From Bacteroidetes bacterium ADurb.Bin145 (lineage in GTDB: Bacteria; Bacteroidota; Bacteroidia; Bacteroidales; VadinHA17), in the NCBI GenBank assembly GCA_002070505.1, contig MWDJ01000026.1, positions 1 through 45,778 of the forward strand: a stretch of DNA of 45,778 bases, read 5' to 3'. This document shows, piece after piece, positions 7,906 through 17,599 of this stretch. Below the pieces are notes generated by a model, which saw nothing but the letters and a program-made list of their open reading frames with translations, had not been told where the DNA came from and did not search any database. The position numbers and the translations under genes are program-made. Position 1 is the first letter of the stretch; every line of letters begins with the position of its first letter.

Positions 7906-9258
7906 ATGCCTGTATCCCTAAAGCTTAAGAAAGGATATGATATTCCTATAGATGGGGCTGCTGAAAAGGTTCTTTCAGGGGATGTCAATCCTTCGAAATT
8001 TGGCGTTAAACCGGTAGATTTCCCGGGGCTTATACCAAAGCTGAATGTGAAACCGGGTGAACAAGTCAGGGCGGGGAGTCCTCTTTTTCACAATAAATTA
8101 AATCCTGATATCCTTTTCACCTCACCTGTAAGCGGGAAAGTGTTATCCATTGAGAGAGGCGACCGCAGAAAAATACTTGAGGTGGTCGTGGAAAAGCAGG
8201 GAGATGATTATATCAGTTTCGGGAAAGCAGATCCTTTATCACTCTCACGCGAGGAGCTTATAAAGCGCCTGATGCAATCAGGCTTATGGCCTGCTGTAAG
8301 GCAGCGTCCCTACAATATCGTTGCTAAGCCTTCTGACAGTCCGAAAGCTATATTCATATCTGGATTTGACACAGCTCCACTTGCCCCGGATCTGAACTTT
8401 GTAATTGATAATTCTCCTGCCGGGTTATTCCAGACAGGGATCAACGCATTAACGAGACTTACAGGAGGCAAGGTACATCTGGTGCTCAACGGTAAGGCTG
8501 ATTCATCACAGGTGCTGAAAGGAACTGCCGGTGTTGAGATTTCATATTTTTCCGGACCTCATCCTGCAGGGAACGTGGGAATTCATATACATCACATCGA
8601 TCCTGTTAATAAAGGTGAAGTTGTATGGACAGTTAATCTGCAGGATATAATCGTTATCGGCAGACTATTCTCGGAAGGCATATATAAACCGGAAAGGATT
8701 ATTGCCCTCACTGGCTCAGAGGTAATACATCCGAAATATTATAAAATGCTCCAGGGTGCATCTGTAAAAACTTGCACCGAGGGTAATATAAAACCTGGGA
8801 ATGTAAGATATATAAGCGGAAATGTCCTTACGGGGACCAGAATCGCTGATGAGGGATTCCTCGGGTATTACGATTCGCAGCTCACTGTGATTCCTGAGGG
8901 TGATTACTTTGAGTTCTTTGGATGGGCAGTTCCCGGAGCCGGAAAGCTCAGCTTTTCAAAGACTTTCGCCTCAGCGTTTTTACCTAAGAAACTTTACAGG
9001 GCTGATACTAATTTTCACGGAGGTGAAAGGGCCTTTGTTATGACAGGCTTGTATGAGAAAGTATTGCCGATGGACATTTATCCCATGCAGCTTTGTAAAG
9101 CCATACTGGCTGAGGATATAGACCTGATGGAGAACCTGGGCATCTATGAAGTGGCGGAAGAAGATTTTGCGCTCTGTGAATTTGTATGCCCTTCAAAGAT
9201 CGAGATACAATCGATAATACGGAAAGGTCTGGATCTGATGATTAAAGAAATGAGTTAA
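7906..9258 (+). CDS. nqrA: Na+-translocating NADH:quinone reductase subunit A
   Basis: Peripheral cytoplasmic subunit of the six-subunit Na+-pumping NADH:ubiquinone/menaquinone oxidoreductase. At 450 residues it has the usual length. Seen: N-terminal LKKGYDIPIDG; a biotinyl-like beta-hammerhead region (KPGEQVRAGSPLF, then TSPVSGKV, residues 50-90); and a C-terminal region (MDIYPMQLCKAILAEDI, later CEFVCPSKIEIQ) shared with RnfC. First gene of nqrABCDEF-apbE, preceded by a promoter at 7751-7778. The order is the same as in Vibrio. Confidence 0.95.
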   Translation: MPVSLKLKKGYDIPIDGAAEKVLSGDVNPSKFGVKPVDFPGLIPKLNVKPGEQVRAGSPLFHNKLNPDILFTSPVSGKVLSIERGDRRKILEVVVEKQGDDYISFGKADPLSLSREELIKRLMQSGLWPAVRQRPYNIVAKPSDSPKAIFISGFDTAPLAPDLNFVIDNSPAGLFQTGINALTRLTGGKVHLVLNGKADSSQVLKGTAGVEISYFSGPHPAGNVGIHIHHIDPVNKGEVVWTVNLQDIIVIGRLFSEGIYKPERIIALTGSEVIHPKYYKMLQGASVKTCTEGNIKPGNVRYISGNVLTGTRIADEGFLGYYDSQLTVIPEGDYFEFFGWAVPGAGKLSFSKTFASAFLPKKLYRADTNFHGGERAFVMTGLYEKVLPMDIYPMQLCKAILAEDIDLMENLGIYEVAEEDFALCEFVCPSKIEIQSIIRKGLDLMIKEMS

Positions 9259-9279
9259 GAATCTGAGAAATATACTGTA

Positions 9280-10455
9280 ATGAATTCCTTAAGAAACAAG
9301 ATAGATAAACTGAAACCGCACTTCTCCGAGGGGGGGAAGTTCGCAAAGCTCAGATCCGTTTTCGAAGGATTTGAATCTTTTATGTTCGTCCCTGATAAGG
9401 TTACTCATACGGGATCTCATATCCGCGACAGTATAGACCTGAAACGGACCATGACAGTGGTCATTATCGCATTGGTTCCTGCACTGCTTTTCGGAGTGTT
9501 TAATGCAGGTCTGCAGCATTTCAGATCGATTGGTGCCGACGCAACGGTGCTAAGATGTTTCGGATTCGGATTTCTGAAGCTGCTTCCACTAATAATTGTA
9601 AGCTATGTCACTGGTCTTGGCATAGAGTTCATTGCTGCACAGATACGCGGTCACGAAATAAACGAAGGTTTCCTTGTGACCGGCTTGCTCATACCCCTGA
9701 TAATGCCGATAGATGTTCCTTTATGGATGCTTGCCCTGGCAACGGCTTTTGCAGTAATCCTGGGTAAGGAAGTTTTCGGCGGAACAGGTATGAATATATT
9801 CAACCCTGCACTTCTTGCCAGAGCCTTCCTTTTCTTCAGCTATCCGGGCTGGATGACAGGCGACCAGGTATGGACAGAAGGACTGAGGAACGGGAAGAAC
9901 ATCATTGATGGTTTTTCAGGGGCAACACCGCTCTCGCTTTGTGCTGCGGGTGAGACAGCTAAGCTTCCGTCATTCATGGATATGTTTACAGGAACGATAC
10001 CGGGGTCAATTGGTGAGACATCTGTGATTGCGATCCTGCTTGGTGCCCTGATACTTATTATTACTGGCATTGGCAGCTGGAAGATTATTGTCAGCGTATT
10101 TGCCGGAGGACTGGCGATGGGATTGTTTTTAAATGCAGTGTCAGTCAATGCCTATATGGAGCTGCCTTTCTACTATCATTTTGTAATGGGAGGATTTGCT
10201 TTCGGGGCTGTCTTTATGGCAACTGATCCTGTTACAGGTGCTCAGACTGAAAAGGGCAAGTGGATCTACGGGTTCCTTATCGGGTTCCTTTCGATCCTGC
10301 TCAGAGTCCTTAATCCGGCTTATCCTGAGGGTATGATGCTGGCAATCCTCCTGATGAACCTGTTTGCTCCGCTGATCGACTATTTTATAATCGGGTCAAG
10401 CATAAAAAGAAGGCTTAAACGCGCTAAACCCGCACTTAACTTACACGCAAAATGA
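9280..10455 (+). CDS. nqrB: Na+-translocating NADH:quinone reductase subunit B
   Basis: Membrane subunit carrying covalent FMN and riboflavin, central to Na+ translocation. 391 residues with about ten hydrophobic segments. The flavinylation motif SGAT is at residues 213-216, so Thr216 is the expected FMN attachment site, filled by ApbE encoded at the end of this operon. Other family features: TGLLIPLIMPIDVPLWM and GGTGMNIFNPALLARAFLFF. It starts 21 bases after nqrA, and its end overlaps nqrC by 4 bases. Confidence 0.95.
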   Translation: MNSLRNKIDKLKPHFSEGGKFAKLRSVFEGFESFMFVPDKVTHTGSHIRDSIDLKRTMTVVIIALVPALLFGVFNAGLQHFRSIGADATVLRCFGFGFLKLLPLIIVSYVTGLGIEFIAAQIRGHEINEGFLVTGLLIPLIMPIDVPLWMLALATAFAVILGKEVFGGTGMNIFNPALLARAFLFFSYPGWMTGDQVWTEGLRNGKNIIDGFSGATPLSLCAAGETAKLPSFMDMFTGTIPGSIGETSVIAILLGALILIITGIGSWKIIVSVFAGGLAMGLFLNAVSVNAYMELPFYYHFVMGGFAFGAVFMATDPVTGAQTEKGKWIYGFLIGFLSILLRVLNPAYPEGMMLAILLMNLFAPLIDYFIIGSSIKRRLKRAKPALNLHAK

Positions 10456-11153
10456 AACAGTTCAGTAACCGCTATATTTTTATTTTCTCCACTGTTATGG
10501 TTGTGGCTGTAGCATCTTTATTATCTCTCGCTGCCACATTATTTAAACCGGCTCAGGAAAAGAACCTCGAGATTGAGAAAAAACGCAGCATGCTCGAATC
10601 CATCGGAGTGTCAGCCACCCGTAATGATACGGAAGAACTTTATGACAAGTATATCACGGAAAGTTTTGTTCTGAACTACAAAGGCGATCCTGTTGAGGGT
10701 GTTGACGCTTTTACCGTGGTTCTCAGAAATGAACAGAAAAAGAAGATCGAAGAACAAGACCTTCCTGTATTCAGGGCATTCCCTGATGATGGTGAGAAAG
10801 TCCTGATACTTCCGGTAGAGGGTAAGGGATTGTGGGGCCCTATCTATGGGTACGTATCGCTAAGGTCTGACCTGAATACGATCTATGGTGTCAATTTTGA
10901 TCACAAAGGTGAGACGCCCGGACTAGGAGCAGAGATTAATACAACACGCTTTGAGAGCATGTTTAAAGGTAAAAAGCTTTTCGAGAACGGGAAGTTTGTT
11001 TCGATAAAAGTTCATAAAGGAGGTGCAGATCCTAATGATATTCATGGTGTTGATGCTATTTCAGGTGGCACCATAACCAGCAGGGGCCTTGAAAAGATGC
11101 TCTTTGACTGCCTTTCAAAATATAATGACTACTTCAATAAAACCAGGATATAG
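10452..11153 (+). CDS. nqrC: Na+-translocating NADH:quinone reductase subunit C
   Basis: Membrane-anchored periplasmic subunit with a covalently bound FMN. 233 residues: one N-terminal transmembrane helix (about 8-30) and an FMN-binding domain with GETPGLGAEI. The attachment motif, normally SGAT, reads SGGT here (residues 204-207), so Thr207 is the likely FMN-linked residue with Ala changed to Gly. The position and the following TITSRG fit the family, so it is probably still a target of ApbE. It overlaps nqrB by 4 bases and ends 2 bases before nqrD. Confidence 0.94.
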   Translation: MKQFSNRYIFIFSTVMVVAVASLLSLAATLFKPAQEKNLEIEKKRSMLESIGVSATRNDTEELYDKYITESFVLNYKGDPVEGVDAFTVVLRNEQKKKIEEQDLPVFRAFPDDGEKVLILPVEGKGLWGPIYGYVSLRSDLNTIYGVNFDHKGETPGLGAEINTTRFESMFKGKKLFENGKFVSIKVHKGGADPNDIHGVDAISGGTITSRGLEKMLFDCLSKYNDYFNKTRI

Positions 11154-11155
11154 AT

Positions 11156-11806
11156 ATGAGTAATATGGAAAAGGAACCCATGTTCTCCATGAAGAACATC
11201 AAAACATTGACGGGACCATTGAATAAAAATAACCCAATAACGGTGCAGGTGCTTGGGATATGTTCTGCATTGGCTGTCACAGTGAAGCTTAAACCGGCAA
11301 TCGTTATGGCACTGTCGGTAACAATAGTTGTTGCTGTTTCAAATCTGGTCATCGCAGCTATGCGTAAGTATATCCCGGACAGGATAAGAATCATAGTTCA
11401 ACTTGTTGTGATAGCTACTTTGGTCATCCTGGTTGATCAGTTCCTGAAAGCTTATGTCTTTGATGTAAGCAAGCAACTCTCGGTATTTGTCGGACTGATA
11501 ATAACCAACTGTATAATAATGGGAAGGCTGGAAGCATTTGCCATGGCAAATAAACCGTGGCCTTCTTTTATCGACGGACTGGGGAATGGAGGAGGATACG
11601 GAATAATCCTGATAGTTGTAGCCTTCATAAGGGAATTGCTCGGATCCGGCACCATTTACGGGTATCCGGTAATTGAGAAGCTTGGGATCTATAAAACCGG
11701 ATACGAGAATAACGGAATGGTAATCCTTCCTCCGATGGCGCTCATCCTGATTGGTTTGATAATCTGGTTCCAGCGCAGCAGAAATAAAGAACTAATTGAA
11801 AAATAA
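11156..11806 (+). CDS. nqrD: Na+-translocating NADH:quinone reductase subunit D
   Basis: Integral membrane subunit homologous to NqrE and RnfE. 216 residues, about six transmembrane helices. Cys36 (QVLGICSALAVT) and Cys119 (IITNCIIMGRLEAFA) are the two conserved half-membrane cysteines which, together with two from NqrE, bind the intramembrane [2Fe-2S] cluster. Starts 2 bases after nqrC. An extra N-terminal stretch of some 20 polar residues precedes the first helix. Confidence 0.95.
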   Translation: MSNMEKEPMFSMKNIKTLTGPLNKNNPITVQVLGICSALAVTVKLKPAIVMALSVTIVVAVSNLVIAAMRKYIPDRIRIIVQLVVIATLVILVDQFLKAYVFDVSKQLSVFVGLIITNCIIMGRLEAFAMANKPWPSFIDGLGNGGGYGIILIVVAFIRELLGSGTIYGYPVIEKLGIYKTGYENNGMVILPPMALILIGLIIWFQRSRNKELIEK

Positions 11807-11818
11807 CAGTGAGATAAT

Positions 11819-12436
11819 ATGGAAAACCTGTTGAACATATTCATTAAGTCGATTTTCGTCGACAACATGATATTCGCATTCTTCCTCGGGATGTGCTCAT
11901 ATCTTGCTGTCTCAAAAACAGTTAAAACATCTATCGGGCTGGGCGTTGCGGTTATTTTTGTTCTGTTGATCACAGTGCCTGTTAATTTCCTGATTGAAAA
12001 ATATATTCTTAAGAAAGGAGCACTGATATGGCTTGGAGAAGGATTTGCAGATATTGACCTCAGCTTCCTTACTTTTATGATCTTTATTGCAATAATTGCT
12101 GCAATGGTCCAGCTGGTAGAGATGGTAGTCGAAAAATTCAGCCCCGCCTTGTATAATTCCCTAGGGATCTTCCTTCCGCTTATTGCTGTTAACTGTGCAA
12201 TACTTGGTGCATCATTGTTCATGCAGGAACGTGAATATGAAAATGTTCTTGAAGCTTCAGTATTTGGCGTTGGATCGGGTATAGGCTGGTTTCTTGCAAT
12301 AGTGGGGATAGCTGCAATAAGGGAGAAGATGCGCTACAGTAATGTTCCGGCACCTCTGCGAGGGCTGGGGATTACTTTCATCCTCACCGGACTAATGGCA
12401 ATTGCCTTCATGGGATTTATGGGAATTAAACTATAA
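11819..12436 (+). CDS. nqrE: Na+-translocating NADH:quinone reductase subunit E
   Basis: Integral membrane subunit, inverted-topology partner of NqrD. 205 residues, about six transmembrane helices. Cys26 ([13 protein letters not shown]) and Cys126 ([10 protein letters not shown]) complete the intramembrane iron-sulfur site. It starts 12 bases after nqrD and is followed 16 bases later by nqrF. Confidence 0.95.
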   Translation: MENLLNIFIKSIFVDNMIFAFFLGMCSYLAVSKTVKTSIGLGVAVIFVLLITVPVNFLIEKYILKKGALIWLGEGFADIDLSFLTFMIFIAIIAAMVQLVEMVVEKFSPALYNSLGIFLPLIAVNCAILGASLFMQEREYENVLEASVFGVGSGIGWFLAIVGIAAIREKMRYSNVPAPLRGLGITFILTGLMAIAFMGFMGIKL

Positions 12437-12452
12437 TTGATATCATCTTGTA

Positions 12453-13706
12453 ATGGTCTTAGCTGTCACTACTCTCGGAACAATATTATACAGCATAATT
12501 GTCTTTCTGCTGGTCATTCTTTTGCTTGTTGGACTTCTTTTATTTGCCAGAGATAAATTATCTCCAAAAGGAGATGTAGAGCTTCTGATAAATGACCGGA
12601 AAATAACTGTATCACCGGGTTCTAACCTGCTGACAACTCTTTCATCAAATAGTATTTTCCTTCCATCAGCCTGTGGAGGAGGAGGTACATGCGGTATGTG
12701 TAAATGCCAGATACTGGAAGGTGGTGGATCGATACTGCCAACAGAAACAGGATTCTTCACAAGGAAAGAACAGCATGACCATTGGCGCCTGGGTTGTCAG
12801 GTCAAAGTGAGGGAACCATTGAAAATAAAACTCCCGGAAGCAGTTCTCGGTATAAAGAAATGGGAATGCGAAGTTGTTTCTAACAGGAATGTGGCCACAT
12901 TCATAAAGGAATTTGTTGTCAGGCTTCCTGAAGGAGAAAAACTTGAATTCGAACCGGGAGGGTATATTCAGATTGATGTGCCGCATTATGAGGTCAGCTT
13001 TAAGGATTTTGATATTCAGAATGAATTCAGACCAGACTGGGATGCTTACAAAATGTGGGATCTTGGTATTAAAAACAGAACAGAAACATTCCGCGCTTAT
13101 TCAATGGCCAATTACCCTGCTGAAAAGAATCTTATTAAGCTTAATATCAGGATAGCTACCCCGCCATGGGATAATGTGAAAAAACAGTTCATGAATGTAC
13201 CTCCGGGAATATGCTCATCCTTTATATTCTCAAGGAAACCGGGTGATAAGGTAATGATATCAGGGCCTTATGGGGAGTTTCATATTAAGAAAACAAACAG
13301 TGAGATGATCTATATCGGTGGTGGAGCAGGTATGGCACCACTGAGATCCCATATTTTCCACTTATTCCATACTCTTAAAACTTCCCGGAAAGTATCATAC
13401 TGGTACGGGGCGCGTTCGTTGCGCGAAGTTTTTTATGAAGATGAGTTCAGGGCAATTGAGACGGAATTCCCGAATTTCACTTTCAATCTTGCATTATCTG
13501 AACCTCTGCCTCAGGATAACTGGACCGGCTACACCGGGTTCATTCATCAGGTTCTTTATGATAATTATCTCAGCAAGCTTGATGAACCTGAGGATATTGA
13601 GTACTATTTCTGCGGACCTCCTATGATGAATAATGCTGTCGTTAAGATGCTTGATAACCTTGGGATACCCGCAGAGAATATTTCGTTTGATGATTTCGGA
13701 ATATGA
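12453..13706 (+). CDS. nqrF: Na+-translocating NADH:quinone reductase subunit F
   Basis: NADH-oxidising subunit: electrons enter through FAD and pass to a [2Fe-2S] ferredoxin domain. 417 residues. Seen in order: one transmembrane anchor (about 8-31); ferredoxin domain with cysteines C74, C80, C83 and C115 (CGGGGTCGMC); FAD-binding RAYSMANYP; NADH-binding YIGGGAGMAPLRSH; CGPPMMNNAV near the end. These are all the expected functional motifs. The apbE gene follows after 36 bases. Confidence 0.95.
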   Translation: MVLAVTTLGTILYSIIVFLLVILLLVGLLLFARDKLSPKGDVELLINDRKITVSPGSNLLTTLSSNSIFLPSACGGGGTCGMCKCQILEGGGSILPTETGFFTRKEQHDHWRLGCQVKVREPLKIKLPEAVLGIKKWECEVVSNRNVATFIKEFVVRLPEGEKLEFEPGGYIQIDVPHYEVSFKDFDIQNEFRPDWDAYKMWDLGIKNRTETFRAYSMANYPAEKNLIKLNIRIATPPWDNVKKQFMNVPPGICSSFIFSRKPGDKVMISGPYGEFHIKKTNSEMIYIGGGAGMAPLRSHIFHLFHTLKTSRKVSYWYGARSLREVFYEDEFRAIETEFPNFTFNLALSEPLPQDNWTGYTGFIHQVLYDNYLSKLDEPEDIEYYFCGPPMMNNAVVKMLDNLGIPAENISFDDFGI

Positions 13707-13742
13707 TTTCTGAGCAAACTTCTAAATAGAAAGGTATCAGTA

Positions 13743-14759
13743 ATGAAAAAAAGTCTGACCGGCACTCTTATCATAATGTTGATCATTTCTTTATCCTGTA
13801 AGGAGAAGGAATTAACTTTTTCTGATTTTAACGGATTCACCCAGGGTACAACTTACAGTATAACTTATGAAAATCCCGGCAATATCAGTCCCGAGGAACT
13901 TCAGTTCAAAGTGGAGACTATCCTTTACAGGTTTGACATGTCGCTTTCCTTGTATCAGGATTCATCGATCGTTACAAGGATAAACCGAAATGAAAATGCT
14001 GTTCCCGATTCTTTTTTTATTGATGTCTTTTCTCAGTCAAAAAAGATTTGGGAACTCACCGGTGGGGCTTTTGATATTACGATTGGTCCCCTTGTTAAGG
14101 CATGGGGTTTCGGACCTGATGAAGTGAGAGGATTTAAGGAATCAGCCAGGGACAGCCTGCTCGCACTTGTAGGGATGGAAAAGGTCAGCCTTAAAGATGG
14201 TATTATTATAAAAGAAGACCCTCGTGTAAGTCTCGATTTCAATGCTATTGCCCAGGGTTATTCAGTAGACGTAATTGCCCGTTTTTTTGACGGACTTGGA
14301 ATTAAGAGATACCTTGTTGAGATAGGAGGGGAAGTGAGAGTGAAAGGAGACAGGGGTGGAAGATCATGGAGAATTGGAATTGACAGACCGGAAGATAACA
14401 ATATGATTGCCGGACAGGAACTTCAGGCGATAATCAGTCTTAAAGACAGATCTCTGGCGACATCAGGTAACTACAGGAAATTCTATGTTGAAAACGGAAT
14501 TAAATATTCCCACACGATTGATCCGAAAACAGGTTACCCTGCAAAAAACCAGTTATTAAGTGCCACAATCCTTGCAAACGATTGTGCGACCGCCGACGGA
14601 GTGGCAACAGCCTGTATGGTGATGGGCAAGGATAAAACAATTGATTTTCTTTCGAAGCACCCCGAATTTGAGGGATTTCTTGTTTATTCAGATGATTCAG
14701 GGAACTTCAGGACCTGGATGTCCGAATCCCTGAAAAAGAATATTTCAGAATCAAACTAG
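13743..14759 (+). CDS. apbE: FAD:protein FMN transferase (lipoprotein)
   Basis: Attaches FMN from FAD to threonines of NqrB and NqrC on the outer face of the inner membrane. 338 residues with a lipoprotein signal (Cys19 after IISLS). Seen: GGAFDITIGPLVKAWGFG, DFNAIAQGYSVDVI, LVEIGGEVRVKG and the signature SHTIDPKTGYP, all typical of ApbE. It lies 36 bases after nqrF on the same strand, so its job here is almost certainly flavinylation of this NQR. Its 3' end overlaps the convergent small membrane-protein gene by 4 bases. Confidence 0.94.
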   Translation: MKKSLTGTLIIMLIISLSCKEKELTFSDFNGFTQGTTYSITYENPGNISPEELQFKVETILYRFDMSLSLYQDSSIVTRINRNENAVPDSFFIDVFSQSKKIWELTGGAFDITIGPLVKAWGFGPDEVRGFKESARDSLLALVGMEKVSLKDGIIIKEDPRVSLDFNAIAQGYSVDVIARFFDGLGIKRYLVEIGGEVRVKGDRGGRSWRIGIDRPEDNNMIAGQELQAIISLKDRSLATSGNYRKFYVENGIKYSHTIDPKTGYPAKNQLLSATILANDCATADGVATACMVMGKDKTIDFLSKHPEFEGFLVYSDDSGNFRTWMSESLKKNISESN

Positions 14760-14986
14760 AAGTTTTTTCCGCAGGTCACACAACTTCCGGAACCTTCAAC
14801 GGGATTACAACCCATGTCCTGCTGCCGGGCACATTTGATTCCCAGTTTCTGCATTTCCCTGTTATGACCAACATGAGTTTCGGGAAATCGCCCTCCGGGT
14901 TTTATCAGGATCCTTATCCCGAGAAGAGCAAAAGCTAGGAGTAGAATCAGTGCGCTTATTATCAGTAACTTGATAAACATTGTCAT
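14756..14986 (-). CDS. Small membrane protein with four cysteines (possible NQR accessory)
   Basis: 76 residues: one transmembrane helix (about 5-24), a basic-proline linker, then a short soluble tail with C52, C60, C69 and C72 and the phrase FPETHVGHNREMQK. The plan of one helix plus four cysteines resembles NqrM, the small protein needed for Na+-NQR iron-sulfur maturation in Vibrio, but the cysteine spacing differs and no sequence match is claimed. It lies directly after apbE in convergent orientation, overlapping by 4 bases. A second Met at residue 3 could be the true start. Function is inferred from location only. Confidence 0.6.
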   Translation of the reverse strand: MTMFIKLLIISALILLLAFALLGIRILIKPGGRFPETHVGHNREMQKLGIKCARQQDMGCNPVEGSGSCVTCGKNF

Positions 14987-15096
14987 TATTTTTACCTGTC
15001 AGCCAAAGATAATTATCATTTCTTCTTAATTTTAAACAACAACCACGTTATTTTGTTTATTGTTTGTGGATCAGATAATCATTAACAGGAGATCTA

Positions 15097-17508
15097 ATGA
15101 AAAAGCAGGTTAAGATTCTTAATACTCCGCTCAGCAGTGAAGAAATCCTGGCCGATTTCAGGCTTGCAAGCCTCAGCAGGCATCTGAGCATTATTGGCCG
15201 TCGTGAGGTACTGTCCGGAAAAGCAAAATTCGGGATCTTCGGTGATGGCAAGGAGATCACCCAGATAGCTATGGCGAAGCAATTCAGGAATGGAGACTGG
15301 CGGTCGGGATATTACAGGGATCAGACATGGATGATGGCAATGGGTCTTTATAATTCTCTCGAATTCTTTCATCAGTTGTACGGGAATACCGACAGAAGTG
15401 TGTTTACAGGCAGCGGGGGCCGCGTTTTCAATAATCATTTTTCAGTACCTAACATAAATACTGACGGAAGCTGGAAAGACCTGATGAAACAGAAGAATTC
15501 TTCATCAGATATTTCACCTACTGCAGGGCAGATGCCAAGATTACTGGGATTAGCCTATGCATCAAAGCTATTTCGTCAGAATAAAGATCTGGAAGGATTC
15601 ACTACCTTATCGCTGAAAGGTAATGAGGTAGCCTTTGGTTCAATCGGCGATGCAAGCACCTCCGAAGGTCATTTCTGGGAAACGATGAATGCTGCGGGTG
15701 TCCTGCAGGTGCCAATGGCTGTTACGGTATATGACGATGGTTATGGTATATCGGTTCCAAAAGAGTACCAGACGACAAAGGGAAGCATTTCAGATATTCT
15801 GAAGGGATTTGAAAGTGAAGAGGGCAGACCGGGAATAAAAATATACAAAGGTAAGGGATGGGATTATCCGGGACTGCTGAAACTATATGAGGAAGGTATT
15901 GAGGTTTGCAGAAAGGAACATGTACCGGTACTTTTTCATATTGAGGAGGTCACCCAGCCGCTTGGTCATTCTACCTCCGGTTCTCACGAACGCTATAAAA
16001 GCCCGGAGAGAATTAAATGGGAGCAGGATTTCGATCCAATAAAGAAAATGAAGGAATGGATCATTGGTCAGAATATCTCAACTGAAGAGGAACTGGCTAA
16101 TATCTCTTCAGAGGCTGAAGAAGAGGCAAGGGAAGCAAGAAAAAAAGCCTGGGATATGTTCCAGGATCCTGTCAGGGTAGAGCGTGATGCACTTGCAAAG
16201 ATCATCCGTAACCGTACCTGTCGTTGTAATGAGGAAGTCAAAGAAGCATCAGTCGATGAGATAACGGAAGAGCTGCTTAAGGTTCTTTCACCTATCCGAA
16301 AGGATAATTTTCAGGCTGCACGTAAGATACTTCGAAATATCTGTGGGACATGTCTTAAAGCAGATAATCTCCGGATCGAGCTGAACGGATGGCTGAAACG
16401 TAATTATGCTGATGCGAGTCATAGTTATGATGCTTATCTGTACAACGAAACCCCCACTTCGGTAATGAATGTTAAACCGGTATCACCTGTCTATTCTGAA
16501 AGTTCTCCTGAAGTTCCCGGAAGACAGATTTTGAGGGACAATTATGATAAGCTTTTTACAAAATATCCGCTGCTAGTTACTTTTGGTGAGGATACAGGAC
16601 ATATCGGAGGTGTGAACCAGTCGCTTGAAGGACTGCAGAAGAAATTCGGCGAGTTACGGATAACAGATACGGGTATCAGGGAAGCTACTATCCTTGGCCA
16701 GGGGATCGGATTGGCTCTGAGGGGTATGCGGCCTATTGCCGAGATCCAGTATCTTGATTATCTCATGTACGCTTTGCAGATCTTAAGTGACGACCTTGCA
16801 ACAACACATTACAGGACAGCCGGCAGAATGGTTGCTCCTCTGATAATATCCACAAGAGGCCACAGGCTGGAAGGTATGTGGCATTCCGGATCTCCCATGA
16901 GTATGCTGATCAACTCTGTAAGGGGCGTTTATGTATGTACACCGCGCGACATGACAAGAGCGGCAGGATTTTACAATACACTTCTGGAAGGTAACGATCC
17001 CGCTATTGTAATTGAACCACTGAACGGTTATCGTCTGAAGGAAAAAATGCCTGACAATATCGGAGAATTCAGGCTACCCCTTGGAATCCCGGAAATCATT
17101 AATACCGGGAATGACCTTACCCTGGTTACCTATGGTTCAACTGTCAGAATTGCCATGGAAGCGGTAAAACAACTGGCTGCCCATAAGATATCTGTTGAAC
17201 TAATAGATGTTCAGACACTTGTGCCTTTCGATCTGAAAGGCATCATCCTCAATTCACTGAAAAAGACAAACAGGATACTCTTCCTCGATGAAGACGTACC
17301 GGGAGGAACAACTGCCTTTATGATGCAGCAGATACTTGAGACACAGGGGGGCTGGAATTTCCTTGATTCACCACCCAGAACTCTGACTGGCAAGGAACAC
17401 CGGCCTGCTTACACAACCGACGGGGATTATTTTTCAAAACCAAACGAAGAGGATGTCTTTGATGCCGTGTATGAGATGATGAAGGAAGCATTTCCTGAAA
17501 AATACTGA
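15097..17508 (+). CDS. 2-oxoacid dehydrogenase E1, fused alpha and beta subunits
   Basis: Thiamine-diphosphate enzyme that decarboxylates a 2-oxoacid and hands the acyl group to a lipoyl E2; branched-chain 2-oxoacids are the likely substrate class. 803 residues. Alpha part (about 1-340) carries the ThDP motif, GDASTSEGHFWETMN, with Gly184-Asp185 through Asn198. Beta part (about 475-800) has TFGEDTGHIGGV and PIAEIQYLDYLMYA. Between them is a linker of roughly 130 charged residues with CRCN and CGTC. GGAGAT precedes the ATG by about 8 bases. The fusion is common in Bacteroidota. No E2 or E3 gene is nearby, so the complex is completed elsewhere. Confidence 0.88.
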   Translation: MKKQVKILNTPLSSEEILADFRLASLSRHLSIIGRREVLSGKAKFGIFGDGKEITQIAMAKQFRNGDWRSGYYRDQTWMMAMGLYNSLEFFHQLYGNTDRSVFTGSGGRVFNNHFSVPNINTDGSWKDLMKQKNSSSDISPTAGQMPRLLGLAYASKLFRQNKDLEGFTTLSLKGNEVAFGSIGDASTSEGHFWETMNAAGVLQVPMAVTVYDDGYGISVPKEYQTTKGSISDILKGFESEEGRPGIKIYKGKGWDYPGLLKLYEEGIEVCRKEHVPVLFHIEEVTQPLGHSTSGSHERYKSPERIKWEQDFDPIKKMKEWIIGQNISTEEELANISSEAEEEAREARKKAWDMFQDPVRVERDALAKIIRNRTCRCNEEVKEASVDEITEELLKVLSPIRKDNFQAARKILRNICGTCLKADNLRIELNGWLKRNYADASHSYDAYLYNETPTSVMNVKPVSPVYSESSPEVPGRQILRDNYDKLFTKYPLLVTFGEDTGHIGGVNQSLEGLQKKFGELRITDTGIREATILGQGIGLALRGMRPIAEIQYLDYLMYALQILSDDLATTHYRTAGRMVAPLIISTRGHRLEGMWHSGSPMSMLINSVRGVYVCTPRDMTRAAGFYNTLLEGNDPAIVIEPLNGYRLKEKMPDNIGEFRLPLGIPEIINTGNDLTLVTYGSTVRIAMEAVKQLAAHKISVELIDVQTLVPFDLKGIILNSLKKTNRILFLDEDVPGGTTAFMMQQILETQGGWNFLDSPPRTLTGKEHRPAYTTDGDYFSKPNEEDVFDAVYEMMKEAFPEKY

Positions 17509-17599
17509 AAGGTATCTTCCCTGAAGTAAAAATTATATCAGATTGTTTCTACTGGCATGAATTATGTTCGTTTAATTAAACTAATGTTAAAATTGTCAG

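Noticed and set aside
7869-7928. A 19-codon frame overlapping the nqrA start
   Set aside because: Too short, out of frame with nqrA and without a clear start signal; mentioned only as part of the leader.
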